64,000 bases of DNA from Bin87 sp965261195 (GCA_965261195.1 OZ253455.1:1550001-1614000), one strand, 5' to 3'. Shown: positions 25,701-35,339, numbered from the stretch's first letter. A program made the numbers and translations. Notes: generated by a model from the sequence alone, not told the origin.

Positions 25701-28700
25701 GCGCCGGGCCGGATGGATTGAAGCGGCGGCTGCCGGGGAAATGGCGTGTGCGTTCGGGGGAGGAACGGATCCTGCGCCGCATCCGGGCTGCCCGGAGCGA
25801 GTGGGCCCTGGCCGACCGGTCAGACTGGGAACTGCGCGAGGCCGTCGGCGGCCTGGATGGTGGGGCGGCCGCCTCCAATACCATACCGGAGGACACGTTG
25901 GTTCGCGTGTTCGCCGTGGTTGACGAGACCATCCGGCGGCGTCTGGGGTTATGGATGGTCTTCGAGCTGCCGGAGGCGGACGACGAGCCCAGCATCGCAG
26001 CGGCCCGCCGGAAGTTGACTGCCACCGGCCGGGGCCGCTACCCGGGCAGCGATATGCTCCTCCCGGCGGAGTTCTACCGGGCGGCCCGCCGCCGGATGGT
26101 CGGAGCCGGTGAGGGATTGCGCTTTCGCCCCACCGACCAGCAGTTGCTGGCCGGCTGGCATCTGTGCGCCGGGCGAATCGTCGAGCTGGCCGCTGGCGAG
26201 GGCAAGACCGTTGCTGCCGCCTTCCCAACGGCGTTGTACAGTCTGCTGGGTCGCACCACCCATGTTGTCACCGCCAACGACTACCTGGCCGCCCGGGACT
26301 GCGCGCGGCTGGCGCCGGTGTACCGAGCGCTGGGGCTGACAGTGGGAGCGGTGTTGGACCACATGGCCGGCCCGGAGCGGCGGGAGTCCTACGCCAACCG
26401 GATTATCTACGGCACGCTGCGGGAGTTCGCCTTCGACTACCTGCGGGATCGGTTGGCAATGTCCGCGGACGAGCAAATCCAGGGGCCGCTGGACGCCGCC
26501 ATCATCGACGAGGCAGACCAGACGCTTCTGGACGAGGCTGTCACCCCGCTGATTATCGCCGGAACGCCGGTCGTCAGCCGGCGGAACATTGTCCGGGCCA
26601 ACCGGGCGGTGCGGCAACTCGTGGCAGAGCAGGCCCGGTTGGCGGCGGAATGCCGGCGCCAACTGCAACAGTCTGTTGAGGACGGCCAGGCTGATGACAA
26701 ATCGGCAACGCTGTTGGCCCGGGCGTTGCTGGCCCAGCCGGACGACGAAGCAACGCGTCGGCTGGCGGCTGCTCAACCCCGCCTTCGCCGGCGGGCGCGG
26801 TCCCTGTTGGATGCGGACGGGCCCGGGCGACCCCACCCGGAAGTTGCGGAAGGCTTGTACTGCGCAGTGCATTCGGAGGGGCGCAGCTTCGGGCTGCTGC
26901 CCGAGGGAGTGGCCTTTCTGGAGGCTCGTCTGGGGGACTTCTATTCCGCTGACGCTGCCGACGCAGCTGCTAATAGAGGTTCTCGGCGCGCTGTTCAGCG
27001 GGCCAATCTGGTCAACCAGGTGCATCAGCTGCTGCGGGCCCATCTGCTGCTGCGCCGGGGCGTTGAATACGTGGTTGAAGATGACCAGGTGGTGCTGGTG
27101 GACCGAGACACCGGCCGGCCCCGGCCCGACACTCACTATCAGGACGGGCTGCATCCGGCGGTGCAGGCCAAAGAGGGCGTGACGGTCCACCCCGACCGCC
27201 GCAGCCTGGGGGAAATCAGCGTGCCGGGATTCGCCCGCCGCTACCGCAGCCTTGGCGGCCTCACCGGGACCGCCCAAGCGGCGGCCGACGAGTTCCGCCG
27301 CCTGTACGGCTTGGAGGTGGTTGTGGTTTCCGAGGCGCGGCGCCGATTGGTCAAAAACCCCGGGCGTCGGGATCTGCCCTCCCGGGTGTATGCTCACCCT
27401 GACGACCAGATGAGCGCAGTTGTGGACGAGGTCCGCCACTGTCAGCGGTCGGGTCGCCCGACGCTGGTGGCCGCGCGGACCGTGGCACAATCGGAGGCCA
27501 TCAGCCGGCGGCTGACGGAGGCTGGTATCCTTCACCGGCTGCTGAACGCCGCCGCCTGCGACGAGGAAGCGGACGTGGTTCACGGCGCCGGACAGCCCGG
27601 CGCCGTCACGGTGGCGACCAACATGGCCGGCCGCGGTACCGACGTGATTCTGCCGCCCGACCTTGACCGGCTCGTCCTGGAGCGTTTTGTCGCCTTGCTG
27701 GAAGAGTCGATGCTGACCGACTCGGACGTAACGGCAGTGAACGTGCGGGCCAACACCTCTGCCGAGGCTGACCTGCTGGCCCGGGCCGCAGAGGCGAACC
27801 CTCGGCTGTCGGTCCGGCGGGCCGGCCGGGACGACCGTCTGCTGGTGCGGCTGCGGGGGATGGCGGCAGCCTCGACCGTGGCCGTCACGCTGGAGTTCGG
27901 ACTGGGCCTTCACGTCGTTAGCACGGAGTTTAACGATTCGCTTCGGGTGGCGCTGCAGCTACAGGGACGCAGCGGCCGGCAGGGTGCATTCGGCTCCACT
28001 CGCAGCCTGCCGGTCAGGTCAGACCGATGGCTGGCCGGCTTGGAGTACGGACGCCCCGGAGTGGACCCGGCCGGACGCGTCTGCTGGGAAGGGCCGGAAC
28101 TGGAGCGACAGTTGCGGCGGCGGCGCGAGGCAGCCCAGCGGGATGCGTCCAGTGAACGGGCGCTGCTGCTGGAGTACGCGGCGGTCCTGGACAACCACGT
28201 CGATGCTTACTACCGGTCCCGGCAGGAGGCGCTGCTGGCCAGGCCCGACCGACTCGGCCAGTGGGCGGATGACGCCGCCCGTTCCGCGGTGTCCGCCCTC
28301 GTCGGCCGGCACTTTTCCGGCCTCGTTGCTGACGATTATGTCGGGCGCTTCGCCTCTTTGGCGGCGGAGCTGCGGATCCGGTACGACGTGGATGCCGAGC
28401 CCGCCTGGGGCCATCCCCTCGATAGACTGGAAGGCGCGCTGGCCGAACTGTTGCAGCAGCGGCTGGCCGAACGTCGGGAACGACTGGGCACAGCTCGGTT
28501 CGGTGAGTTGGCACAATTGCTGCTTTTGCAGACCGGCGATGAACTGTGGGAAAATCACCGGGCCAACCTGCGGGGGATGGCCGCTGTATCCCGAATCGAA
28601 GGGCAGTGGCCGAAGACCGCAATTGCCGAGTACGTAATCGCCGCCGCCGCCGCCTGGCCAGGTTTCCGGGAGGAAACGTCCGACCGCTTCCTGTCCCAAA

Positions 28701-28801
28701 TATGTCATTTTCCCATCGCCGAATTGACCGACCCGCTAGAGGATCAGCCCGCCCAGCCGTCTCCGGTGGCTGTGGACCCGCGTCTGGCCCTGCTGGCGTG
28801 A
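25697..28801 (+). CDS. SecA-paralogue translocation ATPase
   Basis: A 1034-residue protein from GTG 25697. SecA features run in order: ELAAGEGKTVAAAFP (Walker A, about residue 165), VVTANDYLAARD, YGTLREFAFDYLRD, AIIDEADQTLLDEAVTPLII (Walker B, about 270), a preprotein-crosslinking region, LVDRDTGRPRPDTHYQDGLH (about 480), TNMAGRGTDVIL (about 640), LQLQGRSGRQGAFGS, a helical scaffold (LLLEYAAVLDNHVDAYY) and a wing region (DELWENHRANLRGM). The zinc-binding tail is absent. It is a full-length but divergent paralogue (DEAD in place of DEVD), probably an accessory SecA2-like motor serving the proteins of this operon. No secY-like gene is nearby. Confidence 0.88.
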   Translation: MSAGPDGLKRRLPGKWRVRSGEERILRRIRAARSEWALADRSDWELREAVGGLDGGAAASNTIPEDTLVRVFAVVDETIRRRLGLWMVFELPEADDEPSIAAARRKLTATGRGRYPGSDMLLPAEFYRAARRRMVGAGEGLRFRPTDQQLLAGWHLCAGRIVELAAGEGKTVAAAFPTALYSLLGRTTHVVTANDYLAARDCARLAPVYRALGLTVGAVLDHMAGPERRESYANRIIYGTLREFAFDYLRDRLAMSADEQIQGPLDAAIIDEADQTLLDEAVTPLIIAGTPVVSRRNIVRANRAVRQLVAEQARLAAECRRQLQQSVEDGQADDKSATLLARALLAQPDDEATRRLAAAQPRLRRRARSLLDADGPGRPHPEVAEGLYCAVHSEGRSFGLLPEGVAFLEARLGDFYSADAADAAANRGSRRAVQRANLVNQVHQLLRAHLLLRRGVEYVVEDDQVVLVDRDTGRPRPDTHYQDGLHPAVQAKEGVTVHPDRRSLGEISVPGFARRYRSLGGLTGTAQAAADEFRRLYGLEVVVVSEARRRLVKNPGRRDLPSRVYAHPDDQMSAVVDEVRHCQRSGRPTLVAARTVAQSEAISRRLTEAGILHRLLNAAACDEEADVVHGAGQPGAVTVATNMAGRGTDVILPPDLDRLVLERFVALLEESMLTDSDVTAVNVRANTSAEADLLARAAEANPRLSVRRAGRDDRLLVRLRGMAAASTVAVTLEFGLGLHVVSTEFNDSLRVALQLQGRSGRQGAFGSTRSLPVRSDRWLAGLEYGRPGVDPAGRVCWEGPELERQLRRRREAAQRDASSERALLLEYAAVLDNHVDAYYRSRQEALLARPDRLGQWADDAARSAVSALVGRHFSGLVADDYVGRFASLAAELRIRYDVDAEPAWGHPLDRLEGALAELLQQRLAERRERLGTARFGELAQLLLLQTGDELWENHRANLRGMAAVSRIEGQWPKTAIAEYVIAAAAAWPGFREETSDRFLSQICHFPIAELTDPLEDQPAQPSPVAVDPRLALLA

Positions 28802-28862
28802 TGGTCAATAATCGCAAGGTGCTCCACCTAATCCCCCGTCGCGCTCAAAGGAGTTGACCGAT

Positions 28863-29714
28863 ATGTCGCCACGAATCAGTCGAATGGCCCTGGCGGTGTC
28901 CGCCGGCAGTTTGCTGGCGGGTGCGCCCCTGTTGGCCGCCTGTGGACCTTCTTCCAGCGGTCCCAGCTACAGCCAGTGGGCCGCCACCGACGGCGCCGCC
29001 GGCCGCATCAACCTGGACGACGTGCAGGTGGCGTTCCAGGAGTCCAGCAGCGCTACCGAATTCGAAAGCCGGGTCAACGAAATCTACGAAGGCGACGGCA
29101 TCATCCTGATCCGCTCCCGCCAGGACGGTGATCGCCTCACGCTGGAAGGCTGGGAGGACCTGGACGGCAACAGCATTATCGACGATGCCGCGGACGACCA
29201 GCTCTTCGCGATCATCAAGGAAGACGATCAGCACCAACTGCGGGGCTATCACGCCAATTCGTACTACAACAGCCACTTCGGCGCCGGCGATTTCCTCTTT
29301 ACCTACCTGATTTTCAGCAGCCTGGGCCGGGGCGGCTACTATTACCAAACGGTTCCCGGCCGGGCAACAACCATTCGGCAGGAACGCGCTACGTACCGGG
29401 GCTCCGGTCGCTACGACTCCCAACTGGGTCGCAACCGGCAGTACACCTCCCGGCAGCAGACCTTTTCCGGTTCCCGCTACCAGGAGGCCGGGCGGAGCGC
29501 GAGCTCGGGTCGGCAGACCTATCAGCAGACCCAGAAGTCGTCCGGCGCCTTCCGCAGCAGTTCGTCCATATCCCGCAGCTCCAGCCTCGGCGGAGGCACC
29601 GGATCAACCATATCCCGCAGCAGTGGCTCCGGCTTCAGCGGCGGAGGCGGCCGGGTTCACTTCCGCAATCGTCCGGAGGGGGACGTCAGGACACGTCCGG
29701 CCTGGCTGGCCTGA
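28863..29714 (+). CDS. Putative lipoprotein with Ser/Arg/Gly-rich C-terminus
   Basis: A 283-residue protein from ATG 28863, with AAAGGAG nine bases before it. A hydrophobic signal ends in LLAAC (lipobox, Cys about 27). Residues 30-160 form a globular acidic domain (FESRVNEIYEGDGIILIRSR, LEGWEDLDGNSIIDDAADDQ). From about 175 the sequence is Ser, Arg, Gln and Gly rich and low complexity, likely extended at the cell surface. It follows the SecA-like gene by 60 bases and is a candidate substrate or anchor for that motor. Family unknown. Confidence 0.75.
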   Translation: MSPRISRMALAVSAGSLLAGAPLLAACGPSSSGPSYSQWAATDGAAGRINLDDVQVAFQESSSATEFESRVNEIYEGDGIILIRSRQDGDRLTLEGWEDLDGNSIIDDAADDQLFAIIKEDDQHQLRGYHANSYYNSHFGAGDFLFTYLIFSSLGRGGYYYQTVPGRATTIRQERATYRGSGRYDSQLGRNRQYTSRQQTFSGSRYQEAGRSASSGRQTYQQTQKSSGAFRSSSSISRSSSLGGGTGSTISRSSGSGFSGGGGRVHFRNRPEGDVRTRPAWLA

Positions 29715-29718
29715 GCCG

Positions 29719-30828
29719 ATGGGCGCCGGCGACGCCGCGTGCCTTACCGTGTCGGCATGGACGGACCTGCTGCCGGTGGACACAGCCCTGCACATCAACC
29801 TGCCGCCTGAGGACCGCCGCCTCACGCTGCGCCAGTTGCTGTGCCGGCTTTTCCCGCCGGATGCCGCCGGTCAAGCCCAGGCCGCCGCCCGGTTGGATTG
29901 GCGGGCCAACCCCGACCTGCCGGCCTGCTACGCCGTGCTGCTGACGCTGGCGGAACAGTGGCGCGCCGGCTTCTGCCGGTTGTCGCTGGCCACGGGGCGC
30001 GGTTGGGGCCGGCCGGCCCACCTCGACGATTCGGTGGCGGCGCACTTGCGGCCACCGCCTTTGTGCCCGCAGACCGGTGGCCGTGGCGAAGCTGACCTGA
30101 TGCTGACGATGCGGCCCGCTTATCGGCCGCTGGACTGGGCGGTGGCGCAAGGGTACGCAGCGGACCGCCATCAACTGCTGGACTGGATGCAGTCGTGTGC
30201 GTTGCTTTACTTTGTGGACAAGCACGGCTGCGCGGTGCCCCCGATCTCCGACCTGGCCCTCTCCGACCCCTGCCGGCCAGTGGTGTCGGGCCTGTACCGC
30301 CGCCGCTGCCTGCGACCGGCCGGAGACGGAGACGGAGATGGAGATGGAGCGGAGGTGGCGCCGGCCGGTCGTCAGCTGATTGGCGCCCTGCTGAAGGAGA
30401 CGGAAGCGTTGATTGACAGTTTCGACCTGTTCAAGGACGCCCGCTGGAACCAGGACGAGCAAACGGCAGAGTTCGACAGCGGGCGCGGCGCCGACTTGCG
30501 GGTTGAGGCCATGGTGGTCGAGGGTCTGGACCCAGTGCGCGCCGTGTTCCTGTTACGACTCTACGACGGCAGCCTGGACCCTTATGCCGACCAATGGCAG
30601 CGATTGGTGGGCGACCCGGCGTGTTTTGACCGACTGCTGGAGCCGGTGGTGAACCGCGCCATGCCGCCGCCGCCCGACGCGGTTCTCACGGCCATCCTGG
30701 AGGACGGCTACGCCTTGCTGGAAGCCCGGGCCGAGGCGGCTACCGACGGCATCGCCCGGTCTGAAATCCAGCGTCGTCTGTTGGCGCAGCAATCCGCTGT
30801 CGGGTCTGACGCCCCAGCCGAGCAGTGA
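29719..30828 (+). CDS. Unknown protein of the SecA-paralogue operon
   Basis: A 369-residue protein from ATG 29719, only four bases after the lipoprotein stop. No signal peptide, no membrane segment and no recognised motif. It is rich in Leu, Asp and Ala (WTDLLPVDTALHINLPPEDR, DWMQSCALLYFVDKHGCAVP), probably a helical cytoplasmic protein. A hexanucleotide microsatellite (GGAGAC/GGAGAT, about five units near 30325-30355) encodes a Gly-Asp run. Tight spacing with the three preceding genes suggests one transcript ending before the convergent DUF350 gene. Confidence 0.65.
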   Translation: MGAGDAACLTVSAWTDLLPVDTALHINLPPEDRRLTLRQLLCRLFPPDAAGQAQAAARLDWRANPDLPACYAVLLTLAEQWRAGFCRLSLATGRGWGRPAHLDDSVAAHLRPPPLCPQTGGRGEADLMLTMRPAYRPLDWAVAQGYAADRHQLLDWMQSCALLYFVDKHGCAVPPISDLALSDPCRPVVSGLYRRRCLRPAGDGDGDGDGAEVAPAGRQLIGALLKETEALIDSFDLFKDARWNQDEQTAEFDSGRGADLRVEAMVVEGLDPVRAVFLLRLYDGSLDPYADQWQRLVGDPACFDRLLEPVVNRAMPPPPDAVLTAILEDGYALLEARAEAATDGIARSEIQRRLLAQQSAVGSDAPAEQ

Positions 30829-30867
30829 CGAAACGCCCTGCCCTACCATATCGCCGCCGGCGTAATG

Positions 30868-31755
30868 TCAGATGGCGAGCAGCAATATCAGGGCAGAGCT
30901 GATCACCACCGTGGTTTCCACGAAAGCCACGCCCACGTTACGTCCCTCCGCCACCTGCTGTGACACCCGGGTGCGAGGCAGCAGCACCAGGTCCACCGCC
31001 AACCGCAGGACATACAGCAGCGCGAATCCCACCACGGAGTACACGATGACCTCCAATATCCCCTGCTGCCAGCCCGCGAAGTCTCCGAAAGTGGCCTTGA
31101 AAATCACCAGGCCGATGGCCACCAAGTTGCCGCCCAGGGCGATGCCTACCGCCGGGTTGTCGCGCTCAATTTCGTCGTGGATGTTGAAGGGGGTGGTCCA
31201 TTCGTAGAACAGCGCGAAGAGAATGAGGATGCACAGGCCAAGGCCGAAGAACGCCAGGGCGTTGAGCGGGCCGCCCTGGCCGGCGATTGCGCCGGCGATG
31301 ACCAGGCCGGAAGCCACGTTCACGCCGAACTCCGTCGCCGCCGCTCCCACGTTCTGGTCCTGGATAATCTCACGCTCCAGCTCGAACCGGTACAGTACCA
31401 GCCGGTCGGTGACCACCCGCATCAGGTTCAGCGCAACGATCCCGGCCAGTGAGTACAGGAAGACCCACAGCGCCTCCAGTCCGAAAGCCCGGTCAAACCC
31501 CAGCCCGCCGTAGCCCGCGTCCGCACTGCCCAGCGGCTGGTACACGGCCCCCAGGAACACGAGGATGACGCCCAGCAGGTAGCCCGACAGCCGCACCGCC
31601 ACTGCAACGTTGCCCTTGGCTACGATCTCATCCTCGATGCCGTAGCGAGTCACGACGTCCCGGGCCAGTTTCGCCAGGGTCAGCACCACTAGCCCCAGCG
31701 CCACATACACTAGCCCCCGGGGGAGGTAGGTCAATACGGCAATTAGTATGTCCAC
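30868..31755 (-). CDS. DUF350-family integral membrane protein (YjfL-like)
   Basis: A 295-residue protein from GTG 31755 with GGAGAG eight bases before it. About eight hydrophobic segments form two similar halves, each with a DUF350 pattern (AVAVRLSGYLLGVILVFLGA; PAVGIALGGNLVAIGLVIFK). In E. coli, YjfL is encoded with the PspA homologue YjfJ and a polyamine-linked enzyme. Here too the neighbours are DUF4178, PspA, PspAA and NspC. Function unknown, presumably a membrane component of an envelope-stress module. The start is 28 bases from the DUF4178 stop, so they are co-transcribed. Confidence 0.85.
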   Translation of the reverse strand: MDILIAVLTYLPRGLVYVALGLVVLTLAKLARDVVTRYGIEDEIVAKGNVAVAVRLSGYLLGVILVFLGAVYQPLGSADAGYGGLGFDRAFGLEALWVFLYSLAGIVALNLMRVVTDRLVLYRFELEREIIQDQNVGAAATEFGVNVASGLVIAGAIAGQGGPLNALAFFGLGLCILILFALFYEWTTPFNIHDEIERDNPAVGIALGGNLVAIGLVIFKATFGDFAGWQQGILEVIVYSVVGFALLYVLRLAVDLVLLPRTRVSQQVAEGRNVGVAFVETTVVISSALILLLAI

Positions 31756-31783
31756 TTGGCACGCTCTCCATTCAGTCCTATCG

Positions 31784-32413
31784 TCATTGGGCCTCTGATC
31801 GCTCCCCTGGATACAGCAGCACGTTATCCGGGTCAATGATCTCGCTGAAGTGGGCTTCAAATGGGAGGCCTTCGAACTTGGTGATGGCCAGCATATCCCG
31901 CCCATCGTCCGCCAGGAACTCCCACATGTAGAAGCCCTCTCCTTCGCCGGCGCGGTCGCCCGGGTAATAAAACGCTTCGAAGCTGTTGCGGTAAGAGTAA
32001 CGCCGCTCTTCAATGACCACGCCGTTGTCGATTGAGTGCGCATTGTCCAGCGCGGTGAGGTCATCCTCGGTCAAACCGATGGCGTCCAGCCCCACTGGCC
32101 TGCGTTCCGTGGCCACGGTGACGAAAAGGTCGTCGCCCTCTTCGGACCACTCCAGCCAGACTCGCCGGCGGGCGTCGGCGGCCACCAACTCGCGCCACTC
32201 GATGCCGTTGCCGGCGTAGCGACTGACGTGTTCCACCACTAGGTAGGCATCGTCGTAGTCCAGGCTGAGGCCTTGCACCACCACCACATCGCCGGATTGG
32301 GCGGCGCGGATGCTGTTGTCGGCGGCCAGGCGGTCGGCCAGGCCGGAGGGCCGGTTGTTCCCGCGGCCCATGATCCGGCCCAACAGCCGGCCCAATGATG
32401 ATTGCTTGTTCAT
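31784..32413 (-). CDS. DUF4178-like protein of the PspA module
   Basis: A 209-residue protein from ATG 32413 (MNKQSSLGRLLGRIMGRG). The body contains SGDVVVVQGLSLDYDDAYLV, VWLEWSEEGDDLFVTVATER and YMWEFLADDGRDMLAITKFE, matching DUF4178 proteins that co-occur with PspA and DUF350. It is soluble, with no signal. First gene of the leftward DUF4178-DUF350 pair and divergent from the small membrane protein/pspA unit, so both share a regulatory region of about 200 bases. Confidence 0.75.
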   Translation of the reverse strand: MNKQSSLGRLLGRIMGRGNNRPSGLADRLAADNSIRAAQSGDVVVVQGLSLDYDDAYLVVEHVSRYAGNGIEWRELVAADARRRVWLEWSEEGDDLFVTVATERRPVGLDAIGLTEDDLTALDNAHSIDNGVVIEERRYSYRNSFEAFYYPGDRAGEGEGFYMWEFLADDGRDMLAITKFEGLPFEAHFSEIIDPDNVLLYPGERSEAQ

Positions 32414-32610
32414 GGTGGCCGCACCTGCCTGAGAAAGGATGGGAACCAATAGGACCGGACGAGAGGACCGGACGAGACACGGTCGCCACATTATAGCCCA
32501 CGGCTGCGATGCTCACCGAATTTCGATGCTCGGAGAATGGTCCGCCGCTTGACCGCTGCCGGCAGCGTCCATTATCCTCTGTCACATTAACCACCGCCGG
32601 AGGCAGCCTA

Positions 32611-32787
32611 GTGCAGGGATTGACTAAAATGGCCAGCATTCTGCTGGGACTAGCCCTGTTGGTCGTGGGGATACTGCTGGTCCTTGGCCTGTTGGATTTT
32701 CTGCTCCGCATCGCCGGTGTGCTCTGCATCCTGGCGGCGGTGATGGTGTTGGGCTGGGCCTTTTTCGGACAGAGACGCGGCTATTGA
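32611..32787 (+). CDS. Small two-helix membrane protein upstream of pspA
   Basis: A 58-residue protein from GTG 32611, with GGAGG seven bases before it. Almost entirely hydrophobic (ILLGLALLVVGILLVLGLLD, AGVLCILAAVMVLGWAFF), it predicts two transmembrane helices. It sits 71 bases before pspA and is probably co-transcribed with it, in the position where small Psp membrane partners (PspB/PspG-like) are found. No sequence family is assigned. Confidence 0.65.
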   Translation: MQGLTKMASILLGLALLVVGILLVLGLLDFLLRIAGVLCILAAVMVLGWAFFGQRRGY

Positions 32788-32858
32788 CCCGACGCCTGAT
32801 CAATTCCCCTAACCGGCCAGGGGTCAAACCCAACGACCATCAGGAGGAAAGTGAAATT

Positions 32859-33581
32859 ATGGGAATGTTTTCCCGAATGTCCACCATTGTAAAATCGAAG
32901 ATGAACCGTATCCTCGACTCCGCCGAGGATCCCCGGGAGACGCTGGACTACTCCTATGAAAAACAGCTGGAAATGTTGCAGAACGTCAAGCGCGGAGTGG
33001 TCGAGATGGTGACCGCCAAGCGGCGCATCCAGCAGCAGGCCGATAGAGTCGGGGAGAACGTAACCCGTCTGGACCGGCAGGCTCGCCAGGCAGTGGAAGC
33101 GGGACGGGACGATCTGGCCCGGCTGGCCCTGCAGCGCAAGCAGACCGCCCTGACCGAGCTGGAGGGACTGGACGAACAGATCGCCGGCATGGAACGGGAA
33201 CAGGAGAAGTTGACCGAAGCCGAGCAACGCCTGCAGGCCAAGGTGAATGCCTTCCGCAACCAGAAGGAAATCATCAAGGCCAATTATTCGGCGGCTCAGG
33301 CTCAGGTCCGCATCGGCGCCGCGCTGGGCGGTATTTCCGAGGAAATGGGCGACGTGTCGCTGGCGGTGCAGCGAGCCGAGAACAAGACGGACCAGATGCG
33401 GGCCAAGGCCGGCGCCATCGACGAACTGGTAGCCTCCGGCGTGCTGGACGACATCACCGGCCCCAAAGACGATATCGAGCGCGAACTGGCGCAGATGTCG
33501 TCCTCCAGCAGCGTGGAGGCGGAACTGGCCGCACTGAAGGGCGGCAGCACGGCGACTTCGCCCAGCGGCGGGAACGCCTGA
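32859..33581 (+). CDS. pspA: Phage-shock protein A / IM30 family membrane-stress effector
   Basis: A 240-residue protein from ATG 32859 behind CAGGAGGAAA. It has the typical N-terminal amphipathic helix (MFSRMSTIVKSKMNRILDSA), then long coiled coils (LARLALQRKQTALTELEGLD) and a conserved GISEEMGDVSLAVQRAENKT block. ESCRT-III-like PspA polymers support damaged membranes. The C-terminal Ser-rich tail is short. Neighbours (small membrane protein, PspAA, DUF4178, DUF350) form the expected Psp-type module. Confidence 0.92.
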   Translation: MGMFSRMSTIVKSKMNRILDSAEDPRETLDYSYEKQLEMLQNVKRGVVEMVTAKRRIQQQADRVGENVTRLDRQARQAVEAGRDDLARLALQRKQTALTELEGLDEQIAGMEREQEKLTEAEQRLQAKVNAFRNQKEIIKANYSAAQAQVRIGAALGGISEEMGDVSLAVQRAENKTDQMRAKAGAIDELVASGVLDDITGPKDDIERELAQMSSSSSVEAELAALKGGSTATSPSGGNA

Positions 33582-33665
33582 TCTAAGACTCGGCGCGGCC
33601 AATCCGCCGGCGCCCATGGCCATCATCCCCACCCACCCCGTCCCAAAAAACTGGAGCCCCTGAAC

Positions 33666-33944
33666 GTGATTGTACGGATACTTGGTGAAGGGCAGTTCAA
33701 CCTGCCCGGGTCGGTCATCGACGACCTCAACGACATTGACAACCGCATGGTGGAGGCGGTGGCCGCTGAGGACGCTCCGCAGTTCCAGTCGCTGCTGGAT
33801 GAAATGTTCCGGCTGGTGCGGGACCGGGGTGAGCCGCTGCCGATTGACGAGCTGGTGGAATCGGACCTGATTCTACCCGAAACGGACCTTACGCTGGACG
33901 AAGCGGAACATATCTTCATCGGCGACGGCCTGCTACCCGGGTGA
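33666..33944 (+). CDS. PspA-associated protein (PspAA-type)
   Basis: A 92-residue acidic protein from GTG 33666. MIVRILGEGQFNLPGSVIDD and LNDIDNRMVEAVAAEDAPQF match the small PspAA domain partner encoded next to pspA in many bacteria and archaea outside Proteobacteria. It lies 84 bases after pspA and converges on the DUF3326 gene. Likely modulates or docks onto PspA. Confidence 0.8.
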   Translation: MIVRILGEGQFNLPGSVIDDLNDIDNRMVEAVAAEDAPQFQSLLDEMFRLVRDRGEPLPIDELVESDLILPETDLTLDEAEHIFIGDGLLPG

Positions 33945-33971
33945 CGGGCCGGCCGGGGCAGTGGAGGAGCG

Positions 33972-35339
33972 TCACCCGCTGCTGGGCGGTTCGCGCAACC
34001 CGGTCACCGCCGCCCCCACCAGTGGCCGGCGCACCGCCGCCGGGTCTACGCCGGCCCGCAGTGCGGCCATCACGCCGGCGGCTTCCCAATAGTTCTCCAC
34101 GATGTGAAGCTGCCCGGAAGCCCACGGCAGTTCGGTAAGGTCGTTGCTCATCAGGTTCCGATTCTCCCGCACGGCAATGGTGGAGATGCCCTGCTCCAGC
34201 GCCGCAAGGGTCGGCAACCCCACGCATCCGTCGGGAATTACCAGGCATGATACGTCCGCTGCGTTGAGCACACTGTGATGCCGCTGGGCATCCGGGTCGG
34301 TGACCAACCGGGGACTGCGCTGCAGCCCTTTCAGGATGCACTGGATCATTGCCAGAGACACGGCCTCGGCTGCCATGCGGGGATCGACCACCCCGGGGTC
34401 GGCGTTGGCAATCTCCCGGTTTTCCAGCATGGGCGCATGGGCCGAAGGCACATCATACAAGGCCGAGATCGAGTGGGTCAGCATCGCCTCCACGCCGCCC
34501 CAGGGGTTGACCATGTCGCCCATTCGGTCGAAGTACTCGAAGTGGTGGCCGGCCGGCACGCCAATCTGGGACGTGATGGCAACTGCGTCGAATTCGTTTT
34601 GTCGCCGGTCCAGTTCTGCAAACAGGGGTTCCAGCCCCCGCACCCGACCGGCGGCCCGTCCCGACCGCGCATAGCGGGAGTCCATCTGCAGGCCTTGTTC
34701 CAGCCGGATAATCTGTGGCTGGAACAGGCCATAGGACGCCCGGGCCGCGTTGACGGAATTGATGGCCGCGTGAACAAAGAGTTCGTCGTCATGGGGGCCG
34801 AGCACTACCAGCAGGCGATTGTTGCGGACCCGCTGCAAACCCACCTGCCCCAGCAGCAGCCGGGCGATGACGCTGCCCTCCACGTACAGGGCGTTGGCCG
34901 GCAGCTCAATGACGTCCGATGCGTTCACCACGTTGGGATGGGTGATCAGTGTGTCGCAGACCGAGGCCAACAGGGCGGCCACTGGCATGGCATCCCCGGC
35001 GTGGCCGCCGATCTCCGCCCCCACCCCGGTGGGCACCAGCAGCACTGCGGTGAATTGCTGGACGTTTTCTAAGGGCCGGCGGTTCAGGCGGAAAATGGAC
35101 GCGGCGCGGCGCTTGCCCTCCAACCCGCGCAACAGGCCTATTTCGCAGTAGTACCCCGCCTGGCCGGAAGCCGGGATCCCTATCTGACCCGTTACCGCCA
35201 GCCGTATGGGCACCTCGTCCGGTTGCAGTTGCTGCGTCACGGCTTGGCACAGCAGCCGGCGCAGGTTAGTTTTCGGCCCGGTTGCGGGGACAATCAGCTC
35301 CCGTTCGTACAGTTCGGCAGTCGCCATGACTTTGCTCAT
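33972..35339 (-). CDS. DUF3326 domain protein
   Basis: A 455-residue protein from ATG 35339, whose ATGA overlaps the nspC stop, indicating coupling. Blocks include LLVPTGVGAEIGGHAGDAMP, ITHPNVVNASDVIELP, NPWGGVEAMLTHSISALYDV and VVDPRMAAEAVSLAMIQCIL, the DUF3326 signature. Function unknown. Consistent linkage to a carboxynorspermidine decarboxylase suggests polyamine or related amino-acid chemistry, which is inference. Confidence 0.85.
   Translation of the reverse strand: MSKVMATAELYERELIVPATGPKTNLRRLLCQAVTQQLQPDEVPIRLAVTGQIGIPASGQAGYYCEIGLLRGLEGKRRAASIFRLNRRPLENVQQFTAVLLVPTGVGAEIGGHAGDAMPVAALLASVCDTLITHPNVVNASDVIELPANALYVEGSVIARLLLGQVGLQRVRNNRLLVVLGPHDDELFVHAAINSVNAARASYGLFQPQIIRLEQGLQMDSRYARSGRAAGRVRGLEPLFAELDRRQNEFDAVAITSQIGVPAGHHFEYFDRMGDMVNPWGGVEAMLTHSISALYDVPSAHAPMLENREIANADPGVVDPRMAAEAVSLAMIQCILKGLQRSPRLVTDPDAQRHHSVLNAADVSCLVIPDGCVGLPTLAALEQGISTIAVRENRNLMSNDLTELPWASGQLHIVENYWEAAGVMAALRAGVDPAAVRRPLVGAAVTGLREPPSSG

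Noticed and set aside
25949..27913. Long leftward open frame of about 650 codons inside the SecA-like gene.
   Set aside because: A shadow of GC-rich coding sequence; residue composition (Gln, Arg, Pro, His rich) and absence of motifs contrast with the excellent SecA match in the other strand.
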